Assembly: GCA_018064685.1 (NCBI GenBank)
Contig: JAGHUS010000172.1
Location: 1-45,219, forward strand
DNA: 45,219 bases
Source of the DNA: Bacteroidales bacterium
GTDB lineage: Bacteria; Bacteroidota; Bacteroidia; Bacteroidales; Bacteroidaceae
Direction of reading: 5' to 3'
Below are positions 24,405 through 32,429 of this stretch, one piece after another. Below the pieces are notes generated by a model. It saw only the letters and a program-made list of their open reading frames with translations, did no database searches and was not told the origin of the DNA. The position numbers and the translations under genes are program-made. Position 1 is the first letter of the stretch. Each line of letters opens with the position of its first letter.

Positions 24405-25700
24405 ATGAAAGAGGCACTTATAGACAAAAGGACTTTGGAAGTTATACTCAGCGACCAGAAGGAAGATTTAGAGAATTGGTCTGAAGAACAACTATGCTCT
24501 CGGACCGAGGAGGGACTTGTGGATTTGAATAGTCCGCAGGCTCAGGTAGTCATTGGTGTGCGTCGTAGTGGAAAATCAACTCTTTGCCTACAAACACTAA
24601 CTGGTGCTAAGGTGAAATTTGCCTATGCTGACTTTGATGACGAGCGCCTTGAACAGATTTCAACCAATCAGTTGAACGATGTTCTTGAGGTGCTTTATAA
24701 GATTTATGGTGATTTCAATTACATCTTCCTTGATGAGATACAGAACGTAGAGGGTTGGCCTCTATTCGTTAATCGCTTGCTACGTAAGAAGATTCATGTA
24801 GTTTTGACCGGTAGTAATGCAAAGTTGTTGAGCAGCGATCTGGCAACACATCTTACAGGCCGTAGCAGTGAAATAGAGTTGTATCCTTTCTCCTTTGCCG
24901 AATATTGTGTGATGAAAAACATTGATTGCACTCTTCACACAACAAAAGGCATCGCTCTGCAAAGAAATGCTTTTGATGAATACATGAAGAACGGAGGTTT
25001 TCCTGAACTTCTGTCTATTAAGAATGGAAAGAAATATATCAGCAATCTGGTTGATAATATTCTGAAGAGGGACATTGAGCAGCGTTACAGTATCGCATAT
25101 CCTGCTCAGTTTGAGAATATGGCGCACCATCTCCTAAATGTATCACCATATATCGTGTCCACCTCGGAACTTGCTGATTTGTTCAGCTTCAAATCTCATC
25201 ATACTGCCCAGAACTACGTAAAATACCTGAAAGAGGCATACATTCTTGTCGGGGTAAAGAAATACTCGCAAAAGAGCAAGCAGCGCACGGTAGGAGAGAA
25301 GGTTTATGCCGTGGATGTTGCCTTTATGAACCAGAGGGAGAATGCCTTTGCAGGTGAAAATCTCGGTTGGCGTCTTGAAACTATCGTCCTTGTCCATCTG
25401 ATGCGCAAATGCAAGAACGAAGGATGGGATGTATATTATCTCAGCGATCGCTCGGGCGAATGCGATTTTGTGGTATGTGATGGCAACAGGGTACTTCAAT
25501 GTATCCAGGTCTCGTATGACATTTCATCGGAAAAGACTCGCAAGCGAGAAATAAATGGTTTGCTTTTGGCATATAAGAAAACAAAATGCAACAACCTGAT
25601 ACTCCTTACAGATCATGAATACGAAGAACTGGATAAAGATGGTCTTCATATTCAAATCAAACCGGTATACGAATGGAGTACCGGGCTGTTCTTGTCCTGA
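24405..25700 (+). CDS. AAA+ ATPase of the AAA_14/DUF4143 type
   Basis: A 431-residue ATPase. Walker A is GVRRSGKS (51-58) and Walker B is YIFLDE (106-111). LTGSNAKLLSSDLATHLTGR (~127-146) fits the sensor region, followed by the typical LYPFSFAEY. The C-terminal DUF4143 part ends in a PD-(D/E)xK-like stretch (GECDFVVCDGNRVLQCIQV) in which the usual Lys is absent. These proteins are common in Bacteroidota and their role is unsettled. It is on the opposite strand to the surrounding GLPGLI genes and splits the array, as if inserted. The start is supported by the family N-terminus, but the -7 box is so close that the mRNA would be leaderless. Expression may be governed by the four phased boxes upstream. 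Confidence 0.9.
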   Translation: MKEALIDKRTLEVILSDQKEDLENWSEEQLCSRTEEGLVDLNSPQAQVVIGVRRSGKSTLCLQTLTGAKVKFAYADFDDERLEQISTNQLNDVLEVLYKIYGDFNYIFLDEIQNVEGWPLFVNRLLRKKIHVVLTGSNAKLLSSDLATHLTGRSSEIELYPFSFAEYCVMKNIDCTLHTTKGIALQRNAFDEYMKNGGFPELLSIKNGKKYISNLVDNILKRDIEQRYSIAYPAQFENMAHHLLNVSPYIVSTSELADLFSFKSHHTAQNYVKYLKEAYILVGVKKYSQKSKQRTVGEKVYAVDVAFMNQRENAFAGENLGWRLETIVLVHLMRKCKNEGWDVYYLSDRSGECDFVVCDGNRVLQCIQVSYDISSEKTRKREINGLLLAYKKTKCNNLILLTDHEYEELDKDGLHIQIKPVYEWSTGLFLS

Positions 25701-25703
25701 TAA

Positions 25704-25772
25704 GTATGAAATTCCCTCAATGAGGGCTATTTTCTCGTAAAATAATCCCTCAATGAGTGATTTTTGCGTATT
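25704..25772. repeat. CCCTCAATGAG repeat after the ATPase gene
   Basis: TCCCTCAATGAG occurs twice (near 25713 and 25747). The first copy extends to a small CCCTC-AAT-GAGGG hairpin followed by CTATTTT and may serve as a weak plus-strand terminator. Confidence 0.4.
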
Positions 25773-25815
25773 TTGAAGTGTTTTATTATGAAATATGGTG
25801 CTCAGATTGTGACCT

Positions 25816-26682
25816 CTATTCCAATTCCAGTTGTTCGTAGGGCTTTGGTCTGGAAACCAGAACTCCTTGGTCATTAACCATACCAATAGCCTTCCAAAAA
25901 TCTCGATTGAGGTCCCCTTGCAGTTTCCAAACCTTTTGACGAGTTGACTTGCCGTACATCTTCTTCGGGTATTGATAGATGGAGAAATTACCCTTCTCTA
26001 TACCAATGGCTTCGAAGGTATAAAGGCGTTTCGTATCATAGACTTTCAATATAAGTCCCGGCAAGCCACCGAACTTCCACGGCCCTTTGCGTACGGGAAT
26101 ATCTTTGGTGAACCATGCAATGAAATCACGTCCTCGCCAGTGGCAGGTAGCCTTTTGGCATTTATGCTCGCAGATGGTAGTCGTTTCCTGCGACAATGTC
26201 CACTTCATCGTAGGGTAGTGTTCGCTATATTGATAATGCTGGAAGATTTGAAACGGCATGGTTGCCCATTCGGTCAGCGTGTCGCCTTTGAAGAAGAGGG
26301 CTGACCACTGGTATTCGCTCCAAATACTGGCATTACGCCCTTTCATGCCAAGGTCACGCTTGGACGAACCTGCATTTGGATGCTCCTTCCACCATTTCTG
26401 GAAGGTGTTATCAGCCTCTTCTGCAAAGACGCTGCAATACTTGGCACATGTCTTGCCTATCTGCAGTTGACCAAGGTCGATATAGGTATCCATCTTGTTG
26501 ATGTCCTGCGCATTCAGAGCATAGAGCACTCGCATGGAAGCATGGTCAATGACTTTGCGTTCAAGGGCGCCACGGTAAAAAGGATCCGGACATTGCCCAC
26601 TTCCTTGTTTCTGCTGACTAAAGGCATGCTGTCCCGCGAGGAACAGCAATGCTATTATAAATATGTGTCTCATAATTTTCAT
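25816..26682 (-). CDS. GLPGLI family protein (second of a two-gene operon)
   Basis: A 288-residue secreted protein if started at 26682 (MKIMRHIF); an in-frame ATG at 26673 gives 285 residues. The open frame extends 70 codons further upstream, but that part overlaps the previous gene and has no signal peptide at its start, so I reject it. The signal peptide ends near GQHAFSQ. Core GPWKFGGLPGLILKVYD at ~198, with HKCQKATCHWRGRDFIAWF before it; tail YEQLELE. It follows 26711-27592 by 28 bp. Its N-terminus is closest to the 23251-24111 protein. Confidence 0.9.
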   Translation of the reverse strand: MKIMRHIFIIALLFLAGQHAFSQQKQGSGQCPDPFYRGALERKVIDHASMRVLYALNAQDINKMDTYIDLGQLQIGKTCAKYCSVFAEEADNTFQKWWKEHPNAGSSKRDLGMKGRNASIWSEYQWSALFFKGDTLTEWATMPFQIFQHYQYSEHYPTMKWTLSQETTTICEHKCQKATCHWRGRDFIAWFTKDIPVRKGPWKFGGLPGLILKVYDTKRLYTFEAIGIEKGNFSIYQYPKKMYGKSTRQKVWKLQGDLNRDFWKAIGMVNDQGVLVSRPKPYEQLELE

Positions 26683-26710
26683 TGTTTTGTAATCGAATTT
26701 ATAAAACTGT

Positions 26711-27592
26711 CTACTCCAATTCCAAGGGTTCGTAGGGGGTGTGGATGGATACGGCTTCACCGATGACCACATGCCCTGCCCCATCGATGGAAGCTTTGTG
26801 ATAGTCGGATGCCTTCCACCAGTTCTCATTGAATTGCTTCTGCCACTTCCATACCTTCTCGCGAGTGGAGGCACTGTAAGCCTTGAAGTCATGCTTCATG
26901 ATGGGGACGGGCTTGGAGGAGAGTTGGACGACCTCGAAGCAGTATATGCCCTTCGTGTCCTGCACCTTGAGAATGAGGCCAGGCAGACCGCCGAACTTCC
27001 AGGGGCCAGCCTTCACTGGAATGTCGGTGGCAAACCATGCCACGAAGTCGCGGCCACGCCAGCGGCAGGTAGCCTTCTGGCACTTGTGGCCCAGGATGGT
27101 CTGTGTCTCCGTGCCCATCTTCCATTGCTGCAGGGGATAGGGCTCGGTGTAGTAGCTGTTGTACTTGCCCAATCCCATAGGCATGGTGGCATACACGGTC
27201 ATCTGGCCTTTGGAGATGAAGATGTCGGAGTATTGGTACTCGCTCCATTCCTCCTTGTTCTTTCCACCATTGCCGAGAAAGCGGGGTGCGCCTCCCGCAT
27301 TTGGATTCTTTTTCTTCCAGACGGCAATCAGCGAGTCGGAACGGGTGAGGAAGTCGCTGCAGTACTTCGTCACTCGCTTGCCGATGTCCAGACGACCTTG
27401 GTCGATGTAGGTATTCTCATCCTTCACATTATCAGCATTGAAGGCATACCATACACGTATGCGGGTGGTGTCGATGATGGTAGTCTTGCCCACGTCACGG
27501 TGATTGGGAATAGGGCAATGTGCCTTCTTGGGTTGTGCAAACAACGTGCACGAACAAACTGCAAGTGCTAAGAGTAAAATGTTTCTTTTCAT
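26711..27592 (-). CDS. GLPGLI family protein (first of a two-gene operon)
   Basis: A 293-residue secreted protein started at the ATG at 27592 (MKRNILLLALAVCSCTLFA signal peptide). A longer frame to 27628 would begin on top of the promoter -10 box (27628-27635) and is therefore excluded. Core GPWKFGGLPGLILKVQD at ~195, with HKCQKATCRWRGRDFVAWF before it; tail YEPLELE. It is a near twin of 22351-23232. It is driven by an ECF promoter and has a strong AGGAG ribosome binding site. Confidence 0.94.
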   Translation of the reverse strand: MKRNILLLALAVCSCTLFAQPKKAHCPIPNHRDVGKTTIIDTTRIRVWYAFNADNVKDENTYIDQGRLDIGKRVTKYCSDFLTRSDSLIAVWKKKNPNAGGAPRFLGNGGKNKEEWSEYQYSDIFISKGQMTVYATMPMGLGKYNSYYTEPYPLQQWKMGTETQTILGHKCQKATCRWRGRDFVAWFATDIPVKAGPWKFGGLPGLILKVQDTKGIYCFEVVQLSSKPVPIMKHDFKAYSASTREKVWKWQKQFNENWWKASDYHKASIDGAGHVVIGEAVSIHTPYEPLELE

Positions 27593-27627
27593 GATGATTC
27601 TCCTTTTCTGTTTATGATTTCTTATCA

Positions 27628-27657
27628 ATAAGACGCAGAAAAGGAGAAATCAAATAC
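27628..27657 (-). promoter_or_regulatory. ECF promoter of the two-gene GLPGLI operon
   Basis: On the minus strand, GTATTT (27652-27657), 16 nt, CGTCTTAT (27628-27635). The match to the 24157-24186 promoter extends through the spacer and the leader, so the whole cassette was duplicated. Confidence 0.75.
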
Positions 27658-27670
27658 CCCCCCAAACACA

Positions 27671-27706
27671 AAAAAAGCACCACCCCCTGCATGAAGGATG
27701 GTGCTT
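27671..27706 (-). terminator. Intrinsic terminator of the second sigma operon
   Basis: AAGCACCA (27675-27682) pairs with TGGTGCTT (27699-27706). On the minus strand the stem is followed by an uninterrupted run of Ts. It lies between the one-TM protein gene (27835-28899) and the promoter of the next GLPGLI operon, separating the two transcripts. Confidence 0.85.
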
Positions 27707-27834
27707 ATTCTTAACTAGGCGAAATACTTTGTGTCACATCGCTACCCAACCATGACGATGCATCAGACGGTCAAAAAGGCTACGCTCGCGTTTGGGGACG
27801 CTGATTGTGACAGTCTCCGTTTAATTTTTAACTT

Positions 27835-28899
27835 CTACTTGACCCCATACACTTCCTTCACGATGTGCCACTTGGCGTGCAGGTCATCATCGACATGCTC
27901 CTTGGCCAGTTCGTCGAAGAGGGTGCGCCAGTCGTAAGTGGGATGCTTCTTCTTCATCTCCTGTGCCCAAGTGCGGTATTGCCCGTCATTCCAGTGAACG
28001 ATGGGCAGGTTGCGGAAGTACTCATGGTGCGGAATCTTCATCTCACGGATCAGTTTCTCCGCTTGCTCGAAGGACTCCTGGGGCGTCTCCTCGCTGGCAT
28101 AGATGTACAGCTTGTAGTCGGCATATTTGAGAGATGGCTGTATCTCCTTGCGAACTGACCAGCCAAACTGATCGGCCTCCCATGTGACGATGCTCCAGTG
28201 AATCCAGTCGCCCTGGGTGGCCACGCCGTTCGCGATGCCCAGGCTGCCGTCGGAGAGCAGGAAGATAGTGTGCTGGTGAATGGAATTGCTCTTGGCTGTA
28301 GTGGGAATCAATGCGTCCTTGGTCACCAGATTCACGATGATGGCCCAGTCACCATCGGGCGTGATCTCCAGTTTCTTCAGTTCCTTGTTGGTGAGTTGTG
28401 GCAGACTGTTCTTGTCGAAGGGCACGCCATCAAGCTGCATGGTCACCCTTTGGCGGCCATTCAGGAAGATGTACCGGAAGATATTGTCTTCGATGTAGTT
28501 GCCTCCCTCCGGGCTGCCTGTGGCAAACGTCTCGCCATCCTTCATGATGGCATCGCCCGTATGGTTGTTGCCCTTGACGTGCGAGACATACGTGCCGGGG
28601 CAGAGGTTGACGACGAATCCGTCGCCCCATCGCCCCTCTTCGGGTACGTACTCCACCAGTGGGCGTTCCTCTACGCTCGTGTCGAGGATCACCTCCTTGG
28701 AATTGACATGCTTGATGATGGCTACCGATGCCACAGCCACCATGGTCACACCAAAGACTATGCCCACAATGATGGCCGCCTTATGCCACCATGGGTTACG
28801 GCGAATAGGCTTCCGGTCGATGACTTCCCGCTCGAACTTCTCCCATTCCCTGTCCACATCGGGCATTCCTATCTGCTTGTAGATATCTTCTATTTTCAT
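27835..28899 (-). CDS. Single-pass membrane protein, putative new anti-sigma factor
   Basis: A 354-residue protein of no family I recognise. The first ~40 residues are charged and cytoplasmic (MKIEDIYKQIGMPDVDREWE), a membrane helix follows at ~44-64 (AAIIVGIVFGVTMVAVASVA), and the remaining ~290 residues should lie in the periplasm. It begins 28 bp after the stop of the ECF sigma gene on the same transcript, the place and topology of an anti-sigma factor. Unlike FecR proteins it has no FecR or STN-like domain and no receptor partner next to it. The periplasmic part includes a VNLCPGTYVSHVKGN stretch and acidic/basic helices near the C-terminus. The role is inferred from position only. Confidence 0.75.
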   Translation of the reverse strand: MKIEDIYKQIGMPDVDREWEKFEREVIDRKPIRRNPWWHKAAIIVGIVFGVTMVAVASVAIIKHVNSKEVILDTSVEERPLVEYVPEEGRWGDGFVVNLCPGTYVSHVKGNNHTGDAIMKDGETFATGSPEGGNYIEDNIFRYIFLNGRQRVTMQLDGVPFDKNSLPQLTNKELKKLEITPDGDWAIIVNLVTKDALIPTTAKSNSIHQHTIFLLSDGSLGIANGVATQGDWIHWSIVTWEADQFGWSVRKEIQPSLKYADYKLYIYASEETPQESFEQAEKLIREMKIPHHEYFRNLPIVHWNDGQYRTWAQEMKKKHPTYDWRTLFDELAKEHVDDDLHAKWHIVKEVYGVK

Positions 28900-28927
28900 A
28901 ATATGCTTACGTTTTTTGGGGATTGCA

Positions 28928-29416
28928 CTAACCTATCTTGAACACACGCCTCAACTTGCCGAGCGACTTGCTGATGTGCTTGTTGACTGCAGATGAGCTG
29001 ATGCCCAGGGCATCGGCCGTCTGCTGGTACGTCAGTTCATCGTCATAGTGCAGGGAGAGGATGCGGCGGTCCTGTTCGGTCAGCTGTTCGCGTATCACCC
29101 GGTTCAGTTCGTCCATCAGTTCCTCGTGCTCCATCTCCTCGTGCCTGTTCTCCTCCTCGGTCTGCTCTTCCTGCAACTGGGTGGTCAGTACCCGTCGGCG
29201 CACAATCGATATGCTTTGGTTGCGCGTGGCAGCCAGCAGGTAGCCGCTGAGGCTGCCCGGATTGATCCTGGGCTGCCGGCTCCACATCTGGGCAAACACC
29301 TCACCCACGGCATCACGCGAGTCCTCCTTGTCCTGCGTGATGGAGTAGGCCAGACAGTACATGGCCTGATAGTGGCTTTTGTACAGCACCTCAAACTGTT
29401 TCTTCGTATACTCCAT
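28928..29416 (-). CDS. ECF-type RNA polymerase sigma factor (second system)
   Basis: A 162-residue ECF sigma factor started at 29416 (MEYTKKQFEVLYKSHYQAMY). Region 2 lies at ~8-75 (YSITQDKEDSRDAVGEVFAQ, YLLAATRNQSISIVRRR) and region 4 at ~105-155 (ELTYQQTADALGISSSAVNK). A longer frame to 29470 would start upstream of the -10 box at 29445-29452, so the 29416 start with its AGAAGAA ribosome binding site is preferred. The linker is very acidic. The same promoter motif stands before this gene and before two GLPGLI operons (six genes), so it probably controls itself and those operons. The gene after it is a likely anti-sigma factor. Confidence 0.93.
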   Translation of the reverse strand: MEYTKKQFEVLYKSHYQAMYCLAYSITQDKEDSRDAVGEVFAQMWSRQPRINPGSLSGYLLAATRNQSISIVRRRVLTTQLQEEQTEEENRHEEMEHEELMDELNRVIREQLTEQDRRILSLHYDDELTYQQTADALGISSSAVNKHISKSLGKLRRVFKIG

Positions 29417-29444
29417 TTCTTCTCTTTTCGATGGGTCTTTATTT

Positions 29445-29474
29445 ATAAGACGTGCAACCCAGTAAACCAAATAC
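29445..29474 (-). promoter_or_regulatory. Autoregulatory ECF promoter of the second sigma gene
   Basis: On the minus strand, GTATTT (29469-29474), 16 nt, CGTCTTAT (29445-29452). The boxes and spacing are identical to the promoters at 24157-24186 and 27628-27657, while the spacer sequence differs, which points to conservation of the boxes themselves. Confidence 0.75.
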
Positions 29475-29482
29475 CCCCCTCA

Positions 29483-29697
29483 GACAACTTTTTTAATTCA
29501 TAATTCATAATGCATAATTCCAAGCCCCACATATAACGCGCAGCCCAATTATGAATTATGCATTATGAATTTTCCAAGCGCAGCCCAATTATGAATTATG
29601 CATTATGAATTTTCCAAGCGCAGCCAATTATGAATTATGCATTATGAATTTTCCAAGCGCAGCCAATTATGAATTATGCATTATGAATTATGAATTG
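29483..29697. repeat. AATTCATAATTC element with its right arm amplified four-fold
   Basis: The left arm (29483-29513) is an array of AATTCATAATGCATAATTC type. After a short core ending AACGCGCAGCCC, the inverted right arm is present four times as a ~40-bp tandem unit (29541-29580, 29581-29620, 29621-29659, 29660-29697), each with AATTATGAATTATGCATTAT. Core and arms match the element between blaI and blaR1 (32430-32581). The 289-bp gap 29417-29705 holds this and the sigma promoter but no gene. Confidence 0.8.
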
Positions 29698-29705
29698 AAA
29701 CAAGA

Positions 29706-30539
29706 TTACTCCTTCTCCAACGGATTGTCGTAGGTAAGGAACTTCCACTTGGCAGGTGTGCCGTCGTAAGACTTCGTGGTGTATTTGACGCCCATCCAAT
29801 CAAGTATCTCATCGGGACGTGTGAGCAGCATCTTCTCCTGTAGGCGAACTTTCTCTTTTGTTTTCGATATGAAGTCGCGCTTCCAGAGGCAGATGTCCTT
29901 GTCGCTCTTGCCGGTCTCTATGCCGCCTAGCACAAAGCGATAGTCGCCATCCATGGTTTCTGCCTTGATGATGAGACCTGGCAGACCACAGAGTTTCCAT
30001 GGACCGAAGCTGACTGGGATGTCCTCGGTGAACCATGCCCTATACTGGCGGCCGGCGTAGGTGCAAGTGGCGAGGGTGCAGTGGTAGTCTAGCGTGTCGA
30101 ACTTCTCCTTGGTGATGGTCCATTCCATCTTTGGAATATCCTCTTCATACTTGTAGGCATTCAGAATATCAAGGCTGTAAATCACAGTGTTCTTACCTTT
30201 GGGATAACCCACAAACACCTCGCCGATGTTGGAGTACAGGGCACCGAAGGCGTTGGTGTAGCGGGAACCGCGCTCCTCGAAATTCTTGTTGAACTTCACC
30301 TCGTCGTTCCACTCGCGCTCCACATAGCTGTGGCACACCGTCTGCCCGATCTCGGTGTACATCTTGTCATGCTTCACCTTCTCGGGATGCTTCAGGTCGT
30401 GGTGCCAATCTACGTCATACTGCACGCGCAACTGCATCTTCTCGATGGGTTGAAGACTCTCCTTTCGGGGGTAATCGGCCTCCTGGGCCATTGAGGTAAG
30501 GGCACAGCACAGGCTGGCCAGAAATAAAGCTTTTTTCAT
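29706..30539 (-). CDS. GLPGLI family protein in the BlaI/M56 operon
   Basis: A 277-residue secreted protein (signal peptide MKKALFLASLCCALTSMA). Core GPWKLCGLPGLIIKAETMD at ~178, with YHCTLATCTYAGRQYRAWF before it; tail YDNPLEKE. It follows the M56/TonB gene by 57 bp on the same strand, so the order is blaI, M56 sensor, GLPGLI. Its signal peptide is nearly the same as that of the 16044-16850 protein, whose promoter copies the blaI promoter. That makes these two genes a duplicated, BlaI-linked pair. Confidence 0.93.
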   Translation of the reverse strand: MKKALFLASLCCALTSMAQEADYPRKESLQPIEKMQLRVQYDVDWHHDLKHPEKVKHDKMYTEIGQTVCHSYVEREWNDEVKFNKNFEERGSRYTNAFGALYSNIGEVFVGYPKGKNTVIYSLDILNAYKYEEDIPKMEWTITKEKFDTLDYHCTLATCTYAGRQYRAWFTEDIPVSFGPWKLCGLPGLIIKAETMDGDYRFVLGGIETGKSDKDICLWKRDFISKTKEKVRLQEKMLLTRPDEILDWMGVKYTTKSYDGTPAKWKFLTYDNPLEKE

Positions 30540-30596
30540 TTCTTGCTGATTGTTAATGAATTATTAAACGACTAATCGTTTAAACGTCTGGAAAGA

Positions 30597-32429
30597 TTAT
30601 CTCAGTTGGAAGTTAAGTGGTACGGACATCTTCATGCGTTTGGGAGTGCGATTGCCCTGGGCGTCTTCGACGTAGCCTGGTGTCCACTTGCCCGAAGTGA
30701 GCTTCACGACCCGCTCACTCTCGCGGAGCATAGCCTGCTCACCACGTTCAAACGCCTTACGTTCCTCATCCGTCATCTCAGCCTCCTCCGAACTGGAAGT
30801 TCGTGAAGGAGCATTGATTGTGACTCCGCTTGTATTGACAGACGAACTGCCGTCATGTCTGCTGGCCGTCACTTCCGACAAGGTACCGTCGGGCTCTACG
30901 TAGAAATCGACCTTCACCCTACCCTGCACTCCATATTCCTGAGCTTCCCTTGGATAACGGAAGTTCATGCTGTATATGCGGGCACCATCCTCCAGCACCG
31001 GCTGCACCTCCGTCTCGGATGCCGACTGCTCACCAGCCAATTGGTCTTTGTCATTTACCAGCAGTTTCTCCACCTTCTTGCCATTGACATACACGCTGCC
31101 GTCAGCACCAATCTTTGCGTCGGGAATACGACTTACGATGTCCTGCAGCAACAGGTCCGACTCGGTCTTGACCGGCTCAGCCTCATCCTGCTTTTCCGCT
31201 GTGTGAATGGTGGTAATGACAATGGCACCGTTCTTGCCTCGTTCGCCCCATACCGAGGTGGCAGACACGCCCTTCAGTATGGTCATGTTGGTTATCATGT
31301 CGGGCTTCAGTCTCTCCTTCTCCAGGACGTCAGCAAGTTTGCCCCCATTGGCTATCTTTCCATCGATGACCACCAGTGGATCATCTTCGGCCATCTCTTC
31401 GCGTGCCAGAATATCGTTTACCTGCTCCAGTTCGGATGCGATACTGGTCTGCATGGTGTCCGCTTTCTCAATGCTGCGATTCTCCAGTTTCGTCAACACC
31501 GTCTCCACCGGTGCCGAGATTTGGGGTGTGGCAAAGGCGCTCAGCACCAAGGCACAGACGGGCAGCAGGTAGAGCAGCTTGGCACGCATCCAGGGATTGG
31601 ACGTTACCTTCTCCTTCATCATCAAGATACGCTTGTTCAAGGTGCTCTTGTTCAGTCCGTTGACGAAGGAGTAGCCCTGACTCAGTGCCACCTTCTTGAC
31701 CAGCAGCATCATGTAGTCGCGCTGTTGTACACCCTGACGCAGCACATAGTCGTCAGCCTCATATTCATGCACATCGGCCAGCGAATGGCCTATCATCCAG
31801 ACAAATGGGTTGTACCACTGCAGGGCCTGGCAGAGCATCAGCAACAGCATGTCCCACGAGTGGTGGGCGCGGATGTGGCCAGTCTCGTGCAGCACTATCT
31901 CGCGACGTCCATCATCCCAGTCCTCCTCGCTGATTACGATGGTGTGCATCCAGCTGTAGGGAGTGAAACTTCCCTTGCGACAGCAGATGCGTACGCCATC
32001 CTCCTGACGCTTGGTCCAGAGGTTCTTGCGGCGCATCACATAGGACAAGATGCCCAACTGCAGACTGCGTATCAGCACCGAGGCAGTCATGCCAACAAAG
32101 AACACGATGGCCAGAATGGTGAACCACGATACGGAGGTGCTCTCCGCAGCCAACTGATACGATACGGTGATGCCATCGTCGGCCACACGCACGGGTATGC
32201 CCACCTCTATCATCTGCTGGTGGGTGGCCTGCATGATGGGGCTGTTGTCCAGACTCATCCAGCTGATGTTGCACAGTGGCAGCAACAGACTCAGTATAAT
32301 GATGCCGAGCAGGACGATACGGTTCAAGCTAAAGAACCGCTCCTTCTGCAACATCAGCGTATAGGGCACATAGAGCAGCGTCAGCGTCAATGCGGCCTTG
32401 AGGGAGTATAAGAGTAGTTGGGTGATCAT
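30597..32429 (-). CDS. M56 (BlaR1-type) metallopeptidase fused to plug-like and TonB C-terminal regions
   Basis: A 610-residue membrane protein. The first ~300 residues have four likely membrane helices (~4-26, 37-57, 103-125, 280-300) and the zinc-protease motif HETGH (181-185) with a downstream HEYEADDYV. After the last helix comes a SusC-type plug-like segment (~348-405: DPLVVIDGKIANGG, then VWGERGKNGAIVITT). Next is a second plug-like piece (~424-461: IVSRIPDAKIGADGSVYVNG) that mirrors the plug signature of this island's receptors. A TonB C-terminal domain follows (~485-610, YPREAQEYGVQGRVKVDFYV) with a Ser/Thr/Glu-rich insert. Family knowledge: M56 sensors cleave BlaI repressors after periplasmic stimulation. 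The TonB end suggests contact with an outer-membrane receptor. Confidence 0.92.
   Translation of the reverse strand: MITQLLLYSLKAALTLTLLYVPYTLMLQKERFFSLNRIVLLGIIILSLLLPLCNISWMSLDNSPIMQATHQQMIEVGIPVRVADDGITVSYQLAAESTSVSWFTILAIVFFVGMTASVLIRSLQLGILSYVMRRKNLWTKRQEDGVRICCRKGSFTPYSWMHTIVISEEDWDDGRREIVLHETGHIRAHHSWDMLLLMLCQALQWYNPFVWMIGHSLADVHEYEADDYVLRQGVQQRDYMMLLVKKVALSQGYSFVNGLNKSTLNKRILMMKEKVTSNPWMRAKLLYLLPVCALVLSAFATPQISAPVETVLTKLENRSIEKADTMQTSIASELEQVNDILAREEMAEDDPLVVIDGKIANGGKLADVLEKERLKPDMITNMTILKGVSATSVWGERGKNGAIVITTIHTAEKQDEAEPVKTESDLLLQDIVSRIPDAKIGADGSVYVNGKKVEKLLVNDKDQLAGEQSASETEVQPVLEDGARIYSMNFRYPREAQEYGVQGRVKVDFYVEPDGTLSEVTASRHDGSSSVNTSGVTINAPSRTSSSEEAEMTDEERKAFERGEQAMLRESERVVKLTSGKWTPGYVEDAQGNRTPKRMKMSVPLNFQLR

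Noticed and set aside
24405..25700. The ATPase gene as part of an insertion sequence
   Set aside because: No transposase, clear terminal inverted repeats or target duplication was seen around it.
26683..26892. N-terminal extension of the GLPGLI gene ending at 25816
   Set aside because: It overlaps the preceding gene in another frame and has no signal peptide; the ATG at 26682 gives a normal family N-terminus.
29541..29697. The 40-bp tandem repeat as a CRISPR array
   Set aside because: The units are contiguous with no variable spacers.
30855..32411. A 518-residue open frame antisense to the M56/TonB gene
   Set aside because: The minus-strand gene has clear domains and operon context; the plus-strand reading has none.
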